Shown: positions 16,653 through 25,391, counted from the stretch's first letter. The stretch is DNA of 64,000 bases from Paenibacillus sp. 1001270B_150601_E10 (GCF_015558675.1 NZ_JADMOL010000009.1:1-64000); one strand, 5' to 3'. Numbers and translations are program-made. The notes: generated from the letters alone by a model not told the origin.

Positions 16653-17458
16653 GCACAATTAGAAAGCAACAGATCACATCTCTTACGAATGCACGCGTAA
16701 AGCAGTGGGTACAGCTGAAGGAACGCAAATATCGCAACCGAGAAGGGCTGTTTATCGCGGAAGGCATTCATCTTGTGCAAGAGGCGCTTCGTTCTAAGGC
16801 AAGCGTTCACTGCATCGTATACGATATGGAAGCGGGTATCCCCTCTGAACTCCGAGAATGGGCATCGAGCAGCTTGGATACCGAGTGGATCGAAGTGCCC
16901 GAAGCTATCATCAAGAAATGTACCGATACAGAAACGCCACAGCCTATCTTTGCTGTCATTGGCAAGCCACGTTATGATTACCGATTGCTGCTTGAAGCGG
17001 TGAAGCCTTTGGTCATTGTCGTAGACGGTGTACAGGATCCAGGAAACCTCGGTACGATTATTCGAAGCGCAGATGCGGTTGGCGCGACGGGAGTTGTCAT
17101 TGGCAAAGGAACGGTTGATCTGTATAACAGCAAGACCGTCCGTTCAACGATGGGCTCCTTATTCCATCTTCCAGTCGTGGAAGCGGATTTGTCTCAGCTG
17201 CTTCCAGTGGTCAAAAAGCAAGGGATCCGTGTCGCGAGCACAAGTCTTCAAGCGACACATACCTGTTATTCCTATGACTTTACAGAGCCGACATGGTTCG
17301 TTGTAGGGAATGAAGGCAAGGGTGTTTCCCCTGAAGTAAACGCACTGGTTGAGGATCACATCATTATTCCGATGAAGGGGCAAGCGGAATCATTGAATGT
17401 CGCGATGGCGACGACTGTGATGCTGTATGAAGCGATGAGGCAGAGGGAGTTTTCTTAG
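16649..17458 (+). CDS. TrmH/SpoU-family RNA 2'-O-methyltransferase (YsgA-like)
   Basis: A 269-residue SPOUT methyltransferase that transfers a methyl group from SAM to a ribose of rRNA or tRNA. It has an N-terminal substrate-binding domain (TSLTNARVKQWVQLKERKYR, FIAEG) and the three knot motifs: DPGNLGTIIRSADA, VGNEGKGVSPEV and IPMKGQAESLNVAMA. It resembles Bacillus YsgA; the exact target nucleotide is unknown. The ATG overlaps the ktrA-like stop (ATGA), so translation is coupled. In Bacillus ysgA lies near pheS, but this is not visible here. Confidence 0.88.
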   Translation: MSTIRKQQITSLTNARVKQWVQLKERKYRNREGLFIAEGIHLVQEALRSKASVHCIVYDMEAGIPSELREWASSSLDTEWIEVPEAIIKKCTDTETPQPIFAVIGKPRYDYRLLLEAVKPLVIVVDGVQDPGNLGTIIRSADAVGATGVVIGKGTVDLYNSKTVRSTMGSLFHLPVVEADLSQLLPVVKKQGIRVASTSLQATHTCYSYDFTEPTWFVVGNEGKGVSPEVNALVEDHIIIPMKGQAESLNVAMATTVMLYEAMRQREFS

Positions 17459-17487
17459 AAGAGGAAGAGCTTCGAAGATTTACTCAG

Positions 17488-17525
17488 GCAGCATAACCGT
17501 ATCTATACGGCCGTGCTGCTTTTTG
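17488..17525 (+). terminator. Terminator of the ktrA-like/methyltransferase unit
   Basis: GCAGCA/TGCTGC (17488-17493, 17514-17519) encloses a second stem CCGTAT/ATACGG, followed by TTTTT. Confidence 0.85.
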
Positions 17526-17581
17526 CTATTCGGTCAACAAATGGAGTGTATGAGGACTCAGTTGTTGAGTCCTTGGAGAAA

Positions 17582-17632
17582 AATAAAGCCCGCATTCTTA
17601 AGCTTGAAATAAGTCTTAAGAATCGGACTTTA
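17582..17632 (-). terminator. Terminator overlapping the lspA 3' end
   Basis: On the minus strand AAAGTCCGATTCTTAAG pairs with CTTAAGAATGCGGGCTTT, followed by ATTTTTC. The first arm contains the last codons and the stop of lspA. Confidence 0.8.
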
Positions 17633-18119
17633 TGGATGCAACGGCTTCTGCTGCAGCAGATGTTTCACGCTTTTTCCGTAACCGGTCTATAAAGATAAGA
17701 TCAATAAAGATGAGCAATACGCCAGCATTAATGGCATAATCCGCGAGATTGAGGATGCCGTTACGGGAGGTAAAGGATACAAAGTCAGTCACCTTATTAA
17801 AGAGTACCCGATCAATGGCATTGCCAAGACCTCCGCCAACAAGCAGACTGGCTCCCAGCTCTCCAATTCCTTTGCACAGCAGGCCTTGCTTGCGATAATA
17901 GTGCACAACGCCAATCACGATTAGGGCTGCAGGTACAAATAAACGGCCGTAGCCCTCCAATAAGCCGAAGGCAACCCCGCTGTTCTCATATCGGGTAAAG
18001 GATAGGACGTTGTCCCAGATGACAATAGAGTCGCCAACCTCCAAATGAGATCGGATCCAAATCTTTGCACCCTGATCCATGAATAATATCGCTAAGACAT
18101 ACAACCAGAACCGTTTCAT
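17616..18119 (-). CDS. lspA: Lipoprotein signal peptidase II (LspA family)
   Basis: A 167-residue membrane aspartic protease that cleaves signal peptides of prolipoproteins after lipidation. Four hydrophobic segments and the conserved blocks are present: ENSGVAFGLLEG, the first catalytic Asp in GGGLGNAIDRV followed by VTDFV, and the second in LNLADYAINAG. It is normal length. The start overlaps the stop of the upstream HxlR regulator gene by 4 bases (ATGA). The usual housekeeping neighbours of lspA (rluD, pyr genes) are absent, so this may be a second, regulated copy (inference). Confidence 0.92.
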   Translation of the reverse strand: MKRFWLYVLAILFMDQGAKIWIRSHLEVGDSIVIWDNVLSFTRYENSGVAFGLLEGYGRLFVPAALIVIGVVHYYRKQGLLCKGIGELGASLLVGGGLGNAIDRVLFNKVTDFVSFTSRNGILNLADYAINAGVLLIFIDLIFIDRLRKKRETSAAAEAVASIKSDS

Positions 18120-18472
18120 GTGTTCAAGTCCTCTGCTGCTTTAGTGTCTTGTGGAAGCTGAATCCACTTCGTTGCCCAGGATGCGATATCATCGAATAAG
18201 GGAGACAAGGCTCGTCCCTTCTCGGTAAGCGAATATTCGATGCGGACAGGCGTTTCTGGATAAACATCACGGCGAATCAAGCCTTCATGCTCCAGCTCTT
18301 TCAGACGATCGGAAAGCACCTTTGAGCTAAGATTAGGAAGGGACTGCTCAATATGGGCAAACCGCTGCGGACCTGTCATCAGCTGATAGATGATGAGGGC
18401 GGCCCATCGCTTGCTTAATAGTTCAATCGCTTTCTCAAAACGCGGACATAGTGCAGGGATATCATTTTTCAT
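18116..18472 (-). CDS. HxlR-family transcriptional regulator
   Basis: A 118-residue winged-helix protein of the HxlR (DUF24) family: CPRFEKAIELLSKRWAALII with the early Cys typical of redox- or aldehyde-sensing members, QRFAHIEQSLPNLSSKVLSD, LKELEHEGLIRRD and the wing RIEYSLTEKG. The start at 18472 is preceded by AAAGGATGAG; longer in-frame starts overlap this site. It is translationally coupled to lspA, so it probably controls its own operon. A sigma-A promoter and tandem CATTTAAT repeats lie just upstream. Confidence 0.88.
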   Translation of the reverse strand: MKNDIPALCPRFEKAIELLSKRWAALIIYQLMTGPQRFAHIEQSLPNLSSKVLSDRLKELEHEGLIRRDVYPETPVRIEYSLTEKGRALSPLFDDIASWATKWIQLPQDTKAAEDLNT

Positions 18473-18523
18473 GTCGCTCATCCTTTCGTTTGAGATCAAT
18501 GATTTAAGTGGCTATAAGATGAC

Positions 18524-18539
18524 CATTTAATCATTTAAT
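18524..18539. repeat. Tandem CATTTAAT repeat at the hxlR start site
   Basis: Two adjacent copies of CATTTAAT (18524-18531, 18532-18539) lie just downstream of the hxlR -10 box, with a related GATTTAAG nearby at 18511-18518. The position suits an operator for HxlR autoregulation, but this is inference. Confidence 0.45.
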
Positions 18540-18545
18540 ATATAA

Positions 18546-18574
18546 AATATACTAGGTTACGAAACGTAAGTCAA
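18546..18574 (-). promoter_or_regulatory. Sigma-A promoter of hxlR-lspA
   Basis: On the minus strand TTGACT (18574-18569), a 17-base spacer, then TATATT (18551-18546). The start of transcription should fall near 18539, within the repeat pair described next. Confidence 0.78.
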
Positions 18575-18623
18575 TGCTTGCAGGAAAATTGTGGATGACC
18601 CTTATACTATTTCATCTAGAAAT

Positions 18624-18661
18624 AAAGCCTCCAACTCACAATGACTGTGAAGGGAGGCTTT
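18624..18661 (-). terminator. Terminator of the EamA transporter gene
   Basis: AAAGCCTCC (18624-18632) pairs with GGAGGCTTT (18653-18661), with inner stem TCACA/TGTGA. The minus-strand side ends in TTTATTT. Confidence 0.8.
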
Positions 18662-18749
18662 ACCATTCAAATAAATCTTCCTATTCCCGTATATCATGTA
18701 TTAACCATTATCCAATTAAATCTGAACAAATAATAAATGTTAACCGCGT

Positions 18750-19691
18750 TCATCGAGAGGAATGAACGGACTTCGACGTATGAACAGGCTTTCTCTTACC
18801 CAAAAGGTTTGTTCCCAGAACCCCTGCAATGATCATGAGCGCTCCAATGACGTGATAGCTGTACAGCGGCTCACCGAGAAAGATGACTCCAGCAGAAATG
18901 GTAATGATCGTGCCAAGATTGCCAAAGACGCTCATCTTATATGCTTCAAGCTTAGACAAGGCATAGTTGGATAAAAAGGCGGTTACAAGCGATGATAATA
19001 TGCCGAGATAACTAATCGACAGCAAGAATGCAGGCTGCTTCAAAGGAGCAAAGAATGCAGGCAGCGTACCGTTCATCAGGTGTGGAATGAGTGCCGCCAC
19101 ATTAAACACAACAAATCCGATTGCGAGCATCATGCAGGTCAAGTCGATTGGCTTATATTTCTTGGCAAGCGGGCGTGCAAGGACGTTATAGCCTGCCAAT
19201 GATAGGACGGACAAAAGTAATAAGAACAATCCTGTCAGGTGATCGAACTGGATAGCTGCTCCCTGCATGATCAGAATGAATACGACGCCGCCGACCGACA
19301 ACAGAATGGAGAGCTTTTGACCCGTGTTGGTCTTCTCTTTTAAAAAGATGGAAGCTAAAAACACAGTGAAAATCGGTACAAGCGCCATCAAAATACCGCC
19401 CTCTGATGAGGTTGCATGCAGAAGACCGAAGCTCTGAAAGCCAAAAAACAAGGCTGGGTACAGAAGGCCAAGCGGCATAATTCTTAGTAGGTGCCGCCAT
19501 GAGATCTCAAGCTTGATGACTCGGAATAGAGCCAACACAAGCACAGCAATAATGGAGAAGGTGAAGCGATGGGCTAGGGTGTCAAGCGGACTTGCATCCG
19601 ATAGCGCGAGCTTCAAAAACAGAAAGGAAAGCCCAACGATTAGCGCATTGAAGACAGCAGCGGTATAGGCTTTGCTGAGGTCTTTATTCAT
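18750..19691 (-). CDS. EamA/DMT-family transporter
   Basis: A 313-residue membrane protein with about ten hydrophobic segments arranged as two EamA repeats: SPLDTLAHRFTFSIIAVLVL and a second half starting near LFLLLLSVLSLAGYNVLARP, each with the conserved LGEPL/FLKEK type loop. The basic tail is RKPVHTSKSVHSSR. Such drug/metabolite exporters move amino acids, metabolites or toxicants; the substrate is unknown. I chose ATG 19691 with GGAGG upstream rather than the longer frame. It is monocistronic and ends in its own terminator. Confidence 0.88.
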   Translation of the reverse strand: MNKDLSKAYTAAVFNALIVGLSFLFLKLALSDASPLDTLAHRFTFSIIAVLVLALFRVIKLEISWRHLLRIMPLGLLYPALFFGFQSFGLLHATSSEGGILMALVPIFTVFLASIFLKEKTNTGQKLSILLSVGGVVFILIMQGAAIQFDHLTGLFLLLLSVLSLAGYNVLARPLAKKYKPIDLTCMMLAIGFVVFNVAALIPHLMNGTLPAFFAPLKQPAFLLSISYLGILSSLVTAFLSNYALSKLEAYKMSVFGNLGTIITISAGVIFLGEPLYSYHVIGALMIIAGVLGTNLLGKRKPVHTSKSVHSSR

Positions 19692-19882
19692 TTTATGATC
19701 AATCCTCCACATCCACATTAGAAAATAATGACTATGATCTTATTTACATTTTAACATAGCGGTTTAATAAATCATTCCGTTTTTCTTACTCATTTGGTAA
19801 GGCAAGCTTCTCGAATGGTACAACCCTCTCTCTGCATACATATTAAGGTACAGGCTAGCATGGATGAATGGGAGGGGTGTAT

Positions 19883-21010
19883 ATGCGATGGGGAAGCCGC
19901 TATTCGTTAAAAAGGCTGCTTCAAGACATAAATGGACCGAAACGAACGAGAAAATGGGGGCGTCCAGCGCTAAACTGGCCATCTGTGAACCGCTCCATTG
20001 TCCCCAAGCGGACAAGATGGCATTCTTCTTCGACTACATCGAATCGAGGCATGAAATCCGTACCTTACGGAAAAGCAAGCCAAGATAAAGCTGCAAAGCC
20101 AAACTCAATGGCAGGGTGGAAGTCTCCCCCCTCCAAACCGAAGCGAAGACGTCGAGCGTGGTTCATTGCGTTTATCATTTTCGTTCTCTTATCTGTCCAA
20201 ATGTTCATCTATGTTGATCAAAATTTAAAAGGTCCCCTGATGCATCTTGCTAAGATCCGCGTTAAACAGGTCGCGACGCAGGCGATCAATCATGCCATTA
20301 GCAGTCAGGTGATGCAGGGGCGGGAGCTTGATAAGCTGATTGAATGGAAGACGGATAATCAAGGCAAGGTCACGAGCTTTATTCTAAATTATAACGAGCA
20401 TATGCGGATTACGTCCGAAACAACAGCCATCGTTCAGCAGACGCTGCTGGATACGGAGCAGTTTGATGATCATATTCCATTAGGACAGGCGCTCGGAAGT
20501 GCCATAATCGCATCTTTCGGTCCACGTATACCTGTAAAGATGGAACCGCAAGGAGCGGTTAAGGTAGAGCTGAACACCAGACCGCGCGAAGTAGGCATTA
20601 ATATGGTGCTCGTCGAAGTGTTTGTAAAGGTTGTGGAAGAAGTGGCGATAGTCATTCCTTTTGATATGGAGCCAGAGGTTATTGAAACCGAAATTCCGAT
20701 CTCTTATCTACTTGTTGTCGGTGATGTACCGATGTATTACTATGACGGCAGCGGAAAGCCTGTCGGAGACAACCGTGATCAAGCGCCTTCACTCGCACTG
20801 CCACCGCTTCCTACAGACCAAACGGCTTCGCAAGGGGGGCAGGCAGGAGCAGGCTCCAGTGGTATTAGCAGCGGCGAAGGAAATGGGGTCTCCACTAATA
20901 ACACGGGTTCATCAACCCATTCGCTTCCAACGGGCACAGATGGCTCTCTGAACCTAAAGGGAGAAACCATTACTGTCCCTCCATTAGAGCCGTCTGGTGC
21001 AGCAGAATAG
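19883..21010 (+). CDS. yunB: Sporulation protein YunB
   Basis: A 375-residue YunB-family protein. A basic N-terminal region of about 85 residues (rich in R and K) precedes one membrane segment (AWFIAFIIFVLLSVQMFIYV). The YunB core follows: IRVKQVATQAINHAISSQVM, LGQALGSAIIASFGPRIPVK and a hydrophobic strand region ending in PISYLLVVGDVP. The C-terminal 85 residues are a Ser/Gly/Thr/Pro-rich tail. Bacillus YunB is made under sigma-E and is needed for efficient sporulation. ATG 19883 has GGAGG 7 bases upstream. The neighbours lytH and lipA match the Bacillus locus. The N-terminal extension and tail are longer than in Bacillus. Confidence 0.88.
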   Translation: MRWGSRYSLKRLLQDINGPKRTRKWGRPALNWPSVNRSIVPKRTRWHSSSTTSNRGMKSVPYGKASQDKAAKPNSMAGWKSPPSKPKRRRRAWFIAFIIFVLLSVQMFIYVDQNLKGPLMHLAKIRVKQVATQAINHAISSQVMQGRELDKLIEWKTDNQGKVTSFILNYNEHMRITSETTAIVQQTLLDTEQFDDHIPLGQALGSAIIASFGPRIPVKMEPQGAVKVELNTRPREVGINMVLVEVFVKVVEEVAIVIPFDMEPEVIETEIPISYLLVVGDVPMYYYDGSGKPVGDNRDQAPSLALPPLPTDQTASQGGQAGAGSSGISSGEGNGVSTNNTGSSTHSLPTGTDGSLNLKGETITVPPLEPSGAAE

Positions 21011-21015
21011 CAAAA

Positions 21016-21066
21016 AGACGCTTCCATAAGCCATATGTACGGCACTTGGAGGCGTCTCTTCTTCTT
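21016..21066. terminator. Bidirectional terminator between yunB and lytH
   Basis: AGACGCTTCCA (21016... ) pairs with TGGAGGCGTCT (21047-21057), with A-rich sequence before and T-rich after the stem, serving both convergent genes. Confidence 0.82.
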
Positions 21067-21070
21067 TTGT

Positions 21071-22126
21071 TTATTGCTTTTTTTTCTGCTTAAGCTTGCG
21101 GTAGTCGCTATTTTCCCAACTCTTCAAGTTAGGATAAGGGTCAAAGGCGTACTCGATCAGCCCTTTGTCACGATAGATGCCGTAGTGAAGATGAGGCGGG
21201 AACTTGCCTTGAGTACCTGGTTTGCCATAACCGGAACTTCCGACCCATCCAATGACTTGTCCTGGGCTGACGATGTCTCCCTGTTTGACATTTTTGTCAT
21301 AGCCAGACAGGTGAGCGTAATAATGATACAGATTATTAATGTCTCGAATCCCTATGCGCCACCCACCATAACGATTCCAGCCTTTTATCTCGACGACGCC
21401 ATAACAGGTGCTCCGAACAGGGACCCCATGTGGAGCAAAGATATCGGTTCCTTCGTGAATGCGGAAGCCTCCATAATGTCGTCCCATTCCCCATGTACTT
21501 CGATACGCATAATTTGTTTTTAGAGGAAGCGGGAACGTATAATCGGACAACTGCAGTCGGTCAAAATGCTCATATAAACGAGCAAATTGCTGAATCCGCT
21601 GAACCGCACGGCTATTTTCGTAATATTTCCAAAGTCCTATGGCAAAATCATCATTGCGGAGCCCAGATGAACCAATGACAGATGCGATGCTAAACAGAAG
21701 ATCCATGTCATTGTCACGGCTTGCAACTCCATCCCCGGAACCATCCTTGCCTACACCATGGAACCATTGAATGGATTTGGGATTAGAATCCTCATGATCC
21801 GGATTCATCATCCCTGCCCACTTGATGGGATCTACATAAATACTGATAACAGGAGCTGTTTGTTCACGAGACTTGCTATTTGCTTTGGTCAGCGTTCGCT
21901 CATATTGATCTATAGCAGCTAAACGGTACCATGGAATGCCGGTTAATGCACTAAAGCGTTCGTATAAGCTACGTCGCTGCTCAAAAGAATCAGATTGCTT
22001 CGAACTTGCTTGATTTCCTGAGCCAGAAGACTTTGAATCAGCTTGAGGCGATGCTTCTGCTACCGATTGCAGTCCGATGTTCCATGATAGCAAGCATACC
22101 GAGATGAGTATGGATATGCGCAGCAC
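21071..22126 (-). CDS. lytH: LytH-type sporulation peptidoglycan endopeptidase (M23)
   Basis: A 351-residue secreted or membrane-anchored M23 peptidase. The N-terminus is a signal-type hydrophobic stretch, followed by a Ser/Gln/Lys-rich linker. The C-terminal LytM domain shows HYGGFRIHEGTDIFAPHGVP (metal ligands H and D), YYAHLSGYD and the last ligands in HLHYGIYRDKG. B. subtilis LytH (YunA) is a sporulation L-Ala-D-Glu endopeptidase of cortex peptidoglycan and lies beside yunB, as here. The start is GTG at 22126 behind AAGGAGGT. The sigma factor used was not resolved. Confidence 0.9.
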   Translation of the reverse strand: MLRISILISVCLLSWNIGLQSVAEASPQADSKSSGSGNQASSKQSDSFEQRRSLYERFSALTGIPWYRLAAIDQYERTLTKANSKSREQTAPVISIYVDPIKWAGMMNPDHEDSNPKSIQWFHGVGKDGSGDGVASRDNDMDLLFSIASVIGSSGLRNDDFAIGLWKYYENSRAVQRIQQFARLYEHFDRLQLSDYTFPLPLKTNYAYRSTWGMGRHYGGFRIHEGTDIFAPHGVPVRSTCYGVVEIKGWNRYGGWRIGIRDINNLYHYYAHLSGYDKNVKQGDIVSPGQVIGWVGSSGYGKPGTQGKFPPHLHYGIYRDKGLIEYAFDPYPNLKSWENSDYRKLKQKKKQ

Positions 22127-22520
22127 TACAGTACCTCCTTACCTTGTCCGACTGCTTTGTATAATTAGGATGTACGGATCTTCTGTTATTATCCAATCTT
22201 ATATTGTGATAAGGGAATAAATTGATTGGAAATATAAAGTATGCTAAGCTTGGAAAGGTTCGTTATGATAACAACCAATTCAGACAATATCTAACAAAAG
22301 GCCGTTGTTTTTGGTGGCTGTTTGTTAAACTGTAGTATAGCAGTAGGTGGATGTCGGATGACTGTTATAGTGCAGTTACTCGTAGATTGATACAAGAAAA
22401 GTCTTCTCATTACAACATTTCAGTCATTCTGTACCCATTATGGGGTTTCATTGTTTAGGTGATTGTGACATAATATTCTCTGAACGAGTTCACAAGTGAC
22501 ATAGAAGAGAGGGTTGCTCC
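22127..22520. other. Divergent intergenic region lytH/lipA
   Basis: About 390 bases with no gene. It is AT-rich and should hold the divergent promoters of lytH and lipA. I found no element strong enough to place. Confidence 0.45.
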
Positions 22521-23405
22521 ATGAAAAAACAAGGGCAGAAAAAGCCGGATTGGATTCGTATTAAGCTTACGACTGGAGAAAACTATACAGAGATCAAAGA
22601 TATGATGCGTTCGAAGACGCTCCACACCGTATGTGAAGAGGCGCGTTGTCCGAACATTTATGAGTGCTGGGCAAACCGCACAGCTACATTCATGATTCTC
22701 GGTGACATTTGTACTCGTGCTTGCCGATTCTGCGCGGTAAATACAGGAATGCCAACAGAGCTTGATCTTCAAGAGCCAGAACGTGTTGCCGAAGCCGCTG
22801 AGCGTATGGGACTTCGTCACTGTGTCATCACGTCTGTTGCTCGTGATGATTTGAAGGATGGCGGTGCAGGCGTCTTTGCTGCAACGATTCAAGCCGTTCG
22901 CAAGCGGTTGCCTTTCTGTTCAGTAGAAGTATTGATCCCTGACTTTATGGGAAGTGAAGAAGCCCTTAAAATTGTTATGGACGCAAAGCCTGATATATTG
23001 AATCACAATGTAGAAACGGTTGAACGCCTATCCGACCGGGTCCGTGCAAAAGCGAAATATGATCGTACGTTGGAGCTTCTTCGCCGTGCGAAGGGGATGC
23101 AGCCTAAGATTCCTACCAAGTCAAGCATTATGCTTGGCGTAGGCGAGGAATGGGATGAGATTCTTAAGACGATGGATGATCTTCGTGCGAATGACGTGGA
23201 CATTTTGACTATCGGACAGTATTTACAGCCTACACCGAAGCATCTCGTTGTAGAAAAATATTATACGCCTGAAGAATTTGCAGTTTTGAAAGAAGAAGGA
23301 TTGAAGCGCGGCTTCAGCCATGTGGAATCGGGTCCACTCGTAAGAAGCTCTTACCATGCGCATGAGCAGGTGCAATCCGCTCAGAAAAATCTTATTCAGG
23401 CATAA
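22521..23405 (+). CDS. lipA: Lipoyl synthase
   Basis: A 294-residue radical SAM enzyme that inserts two sulfur atoms into octanoyl groups on lipoyl-dependent proteins. The auxiliary cluster motif [13 protein letters not shown] and the radical SAM motif [10 protein letters not shown] are both present, as is the C-terminal RSSYHA serine ligand. Length matches Bacillus LipA (298). GAGAGGG precedes the ATG. It forms part of the lytH/yunB/lipA/yutD neighbourhood known from Bacillus. Confidence 0.97.
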   Translation: MKKQGQKKPDWIRIKLTTGENYTEIKDMMRSKTLHTVCEEARCPNIYECWANRTATFMILGDICTRACRFCAVNTGMPTELDLQEPERVAEAAERMGLRHCVITSVARDDLKDGGAGVFAATIQAVRKRLPFCSVEVLIPDFMGSEEALKIVMDAKPDILNHNVETVERLSDRVRAKAKYDRTLELLRRAKGMQPKIPTKSSIMLGVGEEWDEILKTMDDLRANDVDILTIGQYLQPTPKHLVVEKYYTPEEFAVLKEEGLKRGFSHVESGPLVRSSYHAHEQVQSAQKNLIQA

Positions 23406-23491
23406 ACTTCATTCGATTCCTGTAATGATCCTTATTGCTTGAGCTTGCATCTTGATATACGATAAAACTATGAGAGGAGGGACGGCTTCGT

Positions 23492-24274
23492 ATGATCTTT
23501 ATTGGTGGAAAGACCTATGAGCTCGTGCAGGAGCATCGAACGGCTTGGAATCCTGAGGTCTTCCGGGATCGTTATAGTGAGGTATTGGATCGTTATGATT
23601 ATATTGTCGGAGATTGGGGCTATAATCAGCTGCGATTAAAAGGTTTTTTTAAGGATAATCATCCAAAATCAACAAAGGACAGCTCTGTTTCCAGCATTAT
23701 GGACTATATAAATGAGTATTGTAATTTTGGATGCGCCTATTTTATTTTGGAAAAGGTTCCAAATAAAGGCGGTCGACTGCCTCAGGATGGGGACATTGAC
23801 CTTACGGGTGAAGTAAATTCTTCTCTCGATATAGCTGAATATAATGAAACAGCCGCCGCTGTGCAGGAAGGGATCTCCCTTCAGCCGAAGCGCGCACAGG
23901 CGAGGCATGAGCAGGAAGGCGCTGATGGGTCAACAGCAGCTAGAGCGGAGGAAACGGCCTCTCGCCAGGAACGCAAGGAGCGTGCTGATCAGCAGCCTAG
24001 ACGCGATCGTCAAGATCGGAAGAAGTTCAATAAAGCATCGGACAAGCAGTCTCGACTCGAGCAGGATGCGAGCAAGGAACAGCAAGGAGAACGCAAGGAT
24101 CGTTCCAATCGAGGGGAGCGCCAAGAGCGCAGCAAGCCAAACCGCAATCGCAATCGATACCACAAGTCTAAGGGGCCTAAGCCTCAAGAATCAGGCGAAT
24201 CGCGTGCGGAACAAGCGAAGCAGGCTCCTAATAAGCGTGGTGCGGAGCGTTCGATGGAGAAGGTTCATTCCTAA
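23492..24274 (+). CDS. YutD-family protein with long disordered charged tail
   Basis: A 260-residue protein. Residues 1-97 match Bacillus YutD closely (YDYIVGDWGYNQLRLKGFF and EYCNFGCAYFILEKVP), and YutD itself is only about that long. The remaining 160 residues are a polyampholyte very rich in R, Q, E, K, D and S, without hydrophobic stretches, and are probably disordered. The function of YutD is unknown. GAGAGGAGGG precedes the ATG. It follows lipA, as in Bacillus. The tail resembles nucleic-acid-binding low-complexity regions, but this is only a composition argument. Confidence 0.85.
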   Translation: MIFIGGKTYELVQEHRTAWNPEVFRDRYSEVLDRYDYIVGDWGYNQLRLKGFFKDNHPKSTKDSSVSSIMDYINEYCNFGCAYFILEKVPNKGGRLPQDGDIDLTGEVNSSLDIAEYNETAAAVQEGISLQPKRAQARHEQEGADGSTAARAEETASRQERKERADQQPRRDRQDRKKFNKASDKQSRLEQDASKEQQGERKDRSNRGERQERSKPNRNRNRYHKSKGPKPQESGESRAEQAKQAPNKRGAERSMEKVHS

Positions 24275-24285
24275 TGATCAATTAA

Positions 24286-24325
24286 AGGATGTCTGTCAGT
24301 TAAGCGGCAGATGTCCTTTTTTTAT
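24286..24325 (+). terminator. Terminator of yutD
   Basis: AAGGATGTCTG (24285-24295) pairs with CAGATGTCCTT (24308-24318), including two G-T pairs, followed by seven Ts. Confidence 0.82.
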
Positions 24326-24622
24326 TGGTGAAAATGGAAAAAGTTGAATGCCGTATTCGTAGAGAATTGTGCTGAAAGGCGGATGAATGAGGGATTTGAT
24401 TCGATGTGGGGATTGTTGGGTGTATAGGAATATATCTAATATTGAAGTAAGGAAGTGCTACTATTTACATAATATTTGAAATGATATGGCAAGCGGTCCA
24501 TGTTACGATCAACCCGTAGTCAAATTACCGTCTTATGGCTCTGCAGAGCGGAATCAGTGATTATACGTACTCGCAGTGTTGAGCGTATATGGATTCTATA
24601 ATGACGGAAAAAGGAGAGATGT
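24326..24622. other. Intergenic region upstream of the CAP-domain gene
   Basis: About 300 bases with no gene. A TATAAT at 24597-24602 is too near the ribosome site to be the promoter of the next gene. Nothing else is evident. Confidence 0.4.
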
Positions 24623-25342
24623 TTGTTGAAGAAGCAATCATTGATGACTTTGGTTGTTGCGACCGCGTTGGTTGTATCGCCTTTCGTATCCAGCAGTGCA
24701 CAAGCTGCAGATGATCAATCCCGATCACAGGCACCCGTTAATTGCATAGGTAATTATTCCTCGTTATTCTCGGATTCCTTTTGGAAGCAATGGTTTAACG
24801 TTGACCTTAAGATTTCCGATAACGGTGGACAAGACCAGCAGGTGACAACGCCTCAGGTGCCTGAGCAAGAGGTTGAAGTAACGAAGCCTCAAGTACCGGA
24901 GCAAGAAGTCGAAGTGACAACACCACAAACACCTCAACAAGAGGTAGAGACGACTCCAGCCGTGACGACAGAGCAAGCTGACTTTGCCAATCGTGTGGTT
25001 GAGCTTGTGAATCAAGAGCGTGCTAAAGGTGGACTGGCTCCCCTCCAAATGGATGAGCAGCTCTCTAAAGTTGCGATGATCAAGGCAAAGGATATGTATG
25101 ATAATCAATACTTTGATCATCAGTCTCCAACCTTGGGTTCTCCATTTGATCTGATGCGTTCCCAAGGCGTGACATACAGCTACGCTGGAGAGAATATTGC
25201 AAAAGGTCAAACATCGCCAGAGCAAGTGATGCGTGATTGGATGAACAGTGAGGGTCATCGTCAAAACATTATGAACCCGAACTACAAGTCCATTGGCGTA
25301 GCTTTCTATAACAATGAATGGGTTCAGGAATTCACTGGCTAA
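24623..25342 (+). CDS. Secreted CAP/SCP-domain protein (YkwD-like)
   Basis: A 239-residue secreted protein. The signal peptide (LVVATALVVSPFVSSSAQA, cleavage after AQAA likely) is followed by a spacer containing three imperfect tandem repeats of about 13 residues built on TPQVPEQEVEVT (about residues 73-112). The C-terminal CAP domain has NRVVELVNQERAKGGLAPL, YFDHQSP, GENIAKG and GHRQNIMNPNYKSIGVA. Related YkwD/SafA-linked proteins occur on the cell surface or spore coat; the activity is not established. TTG codons at 24623 and 24626 are both behind AAAGGAG. Confidence 0.88.
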   Translation: MLKKQSLMTLVVATALVVSPFVSSSAQAADDQSRSQAPVNCIGNYSSLFSDSFWKQWFNVDLKISDNGGQDQQVTTPQVPEQEVEVTKPQVPEQEVEVTTPQTPQQEVETTPAVTTEQADFANRVVELVNQERAKGGLAPLQMDEQLSKVAMIKAKDMYDNQYFDHQSPTLGSPFDLMRSQGVTYSYAGENIAKGQTSPEQVMRDWMNSEGHRQNIMNPNYKSIGVAFYNNEWVQEFTG

Positions 25343-25391
25343 AGTTAGGATGATGCTAGGCTTGACCTAGTCATCATATAGAATGATCAAA

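Noticed and set aside
19814-19842. CATACATA before yunB as a possible sigma-E -10
   Set aside because: The -35 position (AATGGTA) does not match; too weak to report as a promoter.
24579-24602. TTGAGC and TATAAT before the CAP-domain gene
   Set aside because: Spacer of 12 bases is too short and the implied start of transcription is at the ribosome site.
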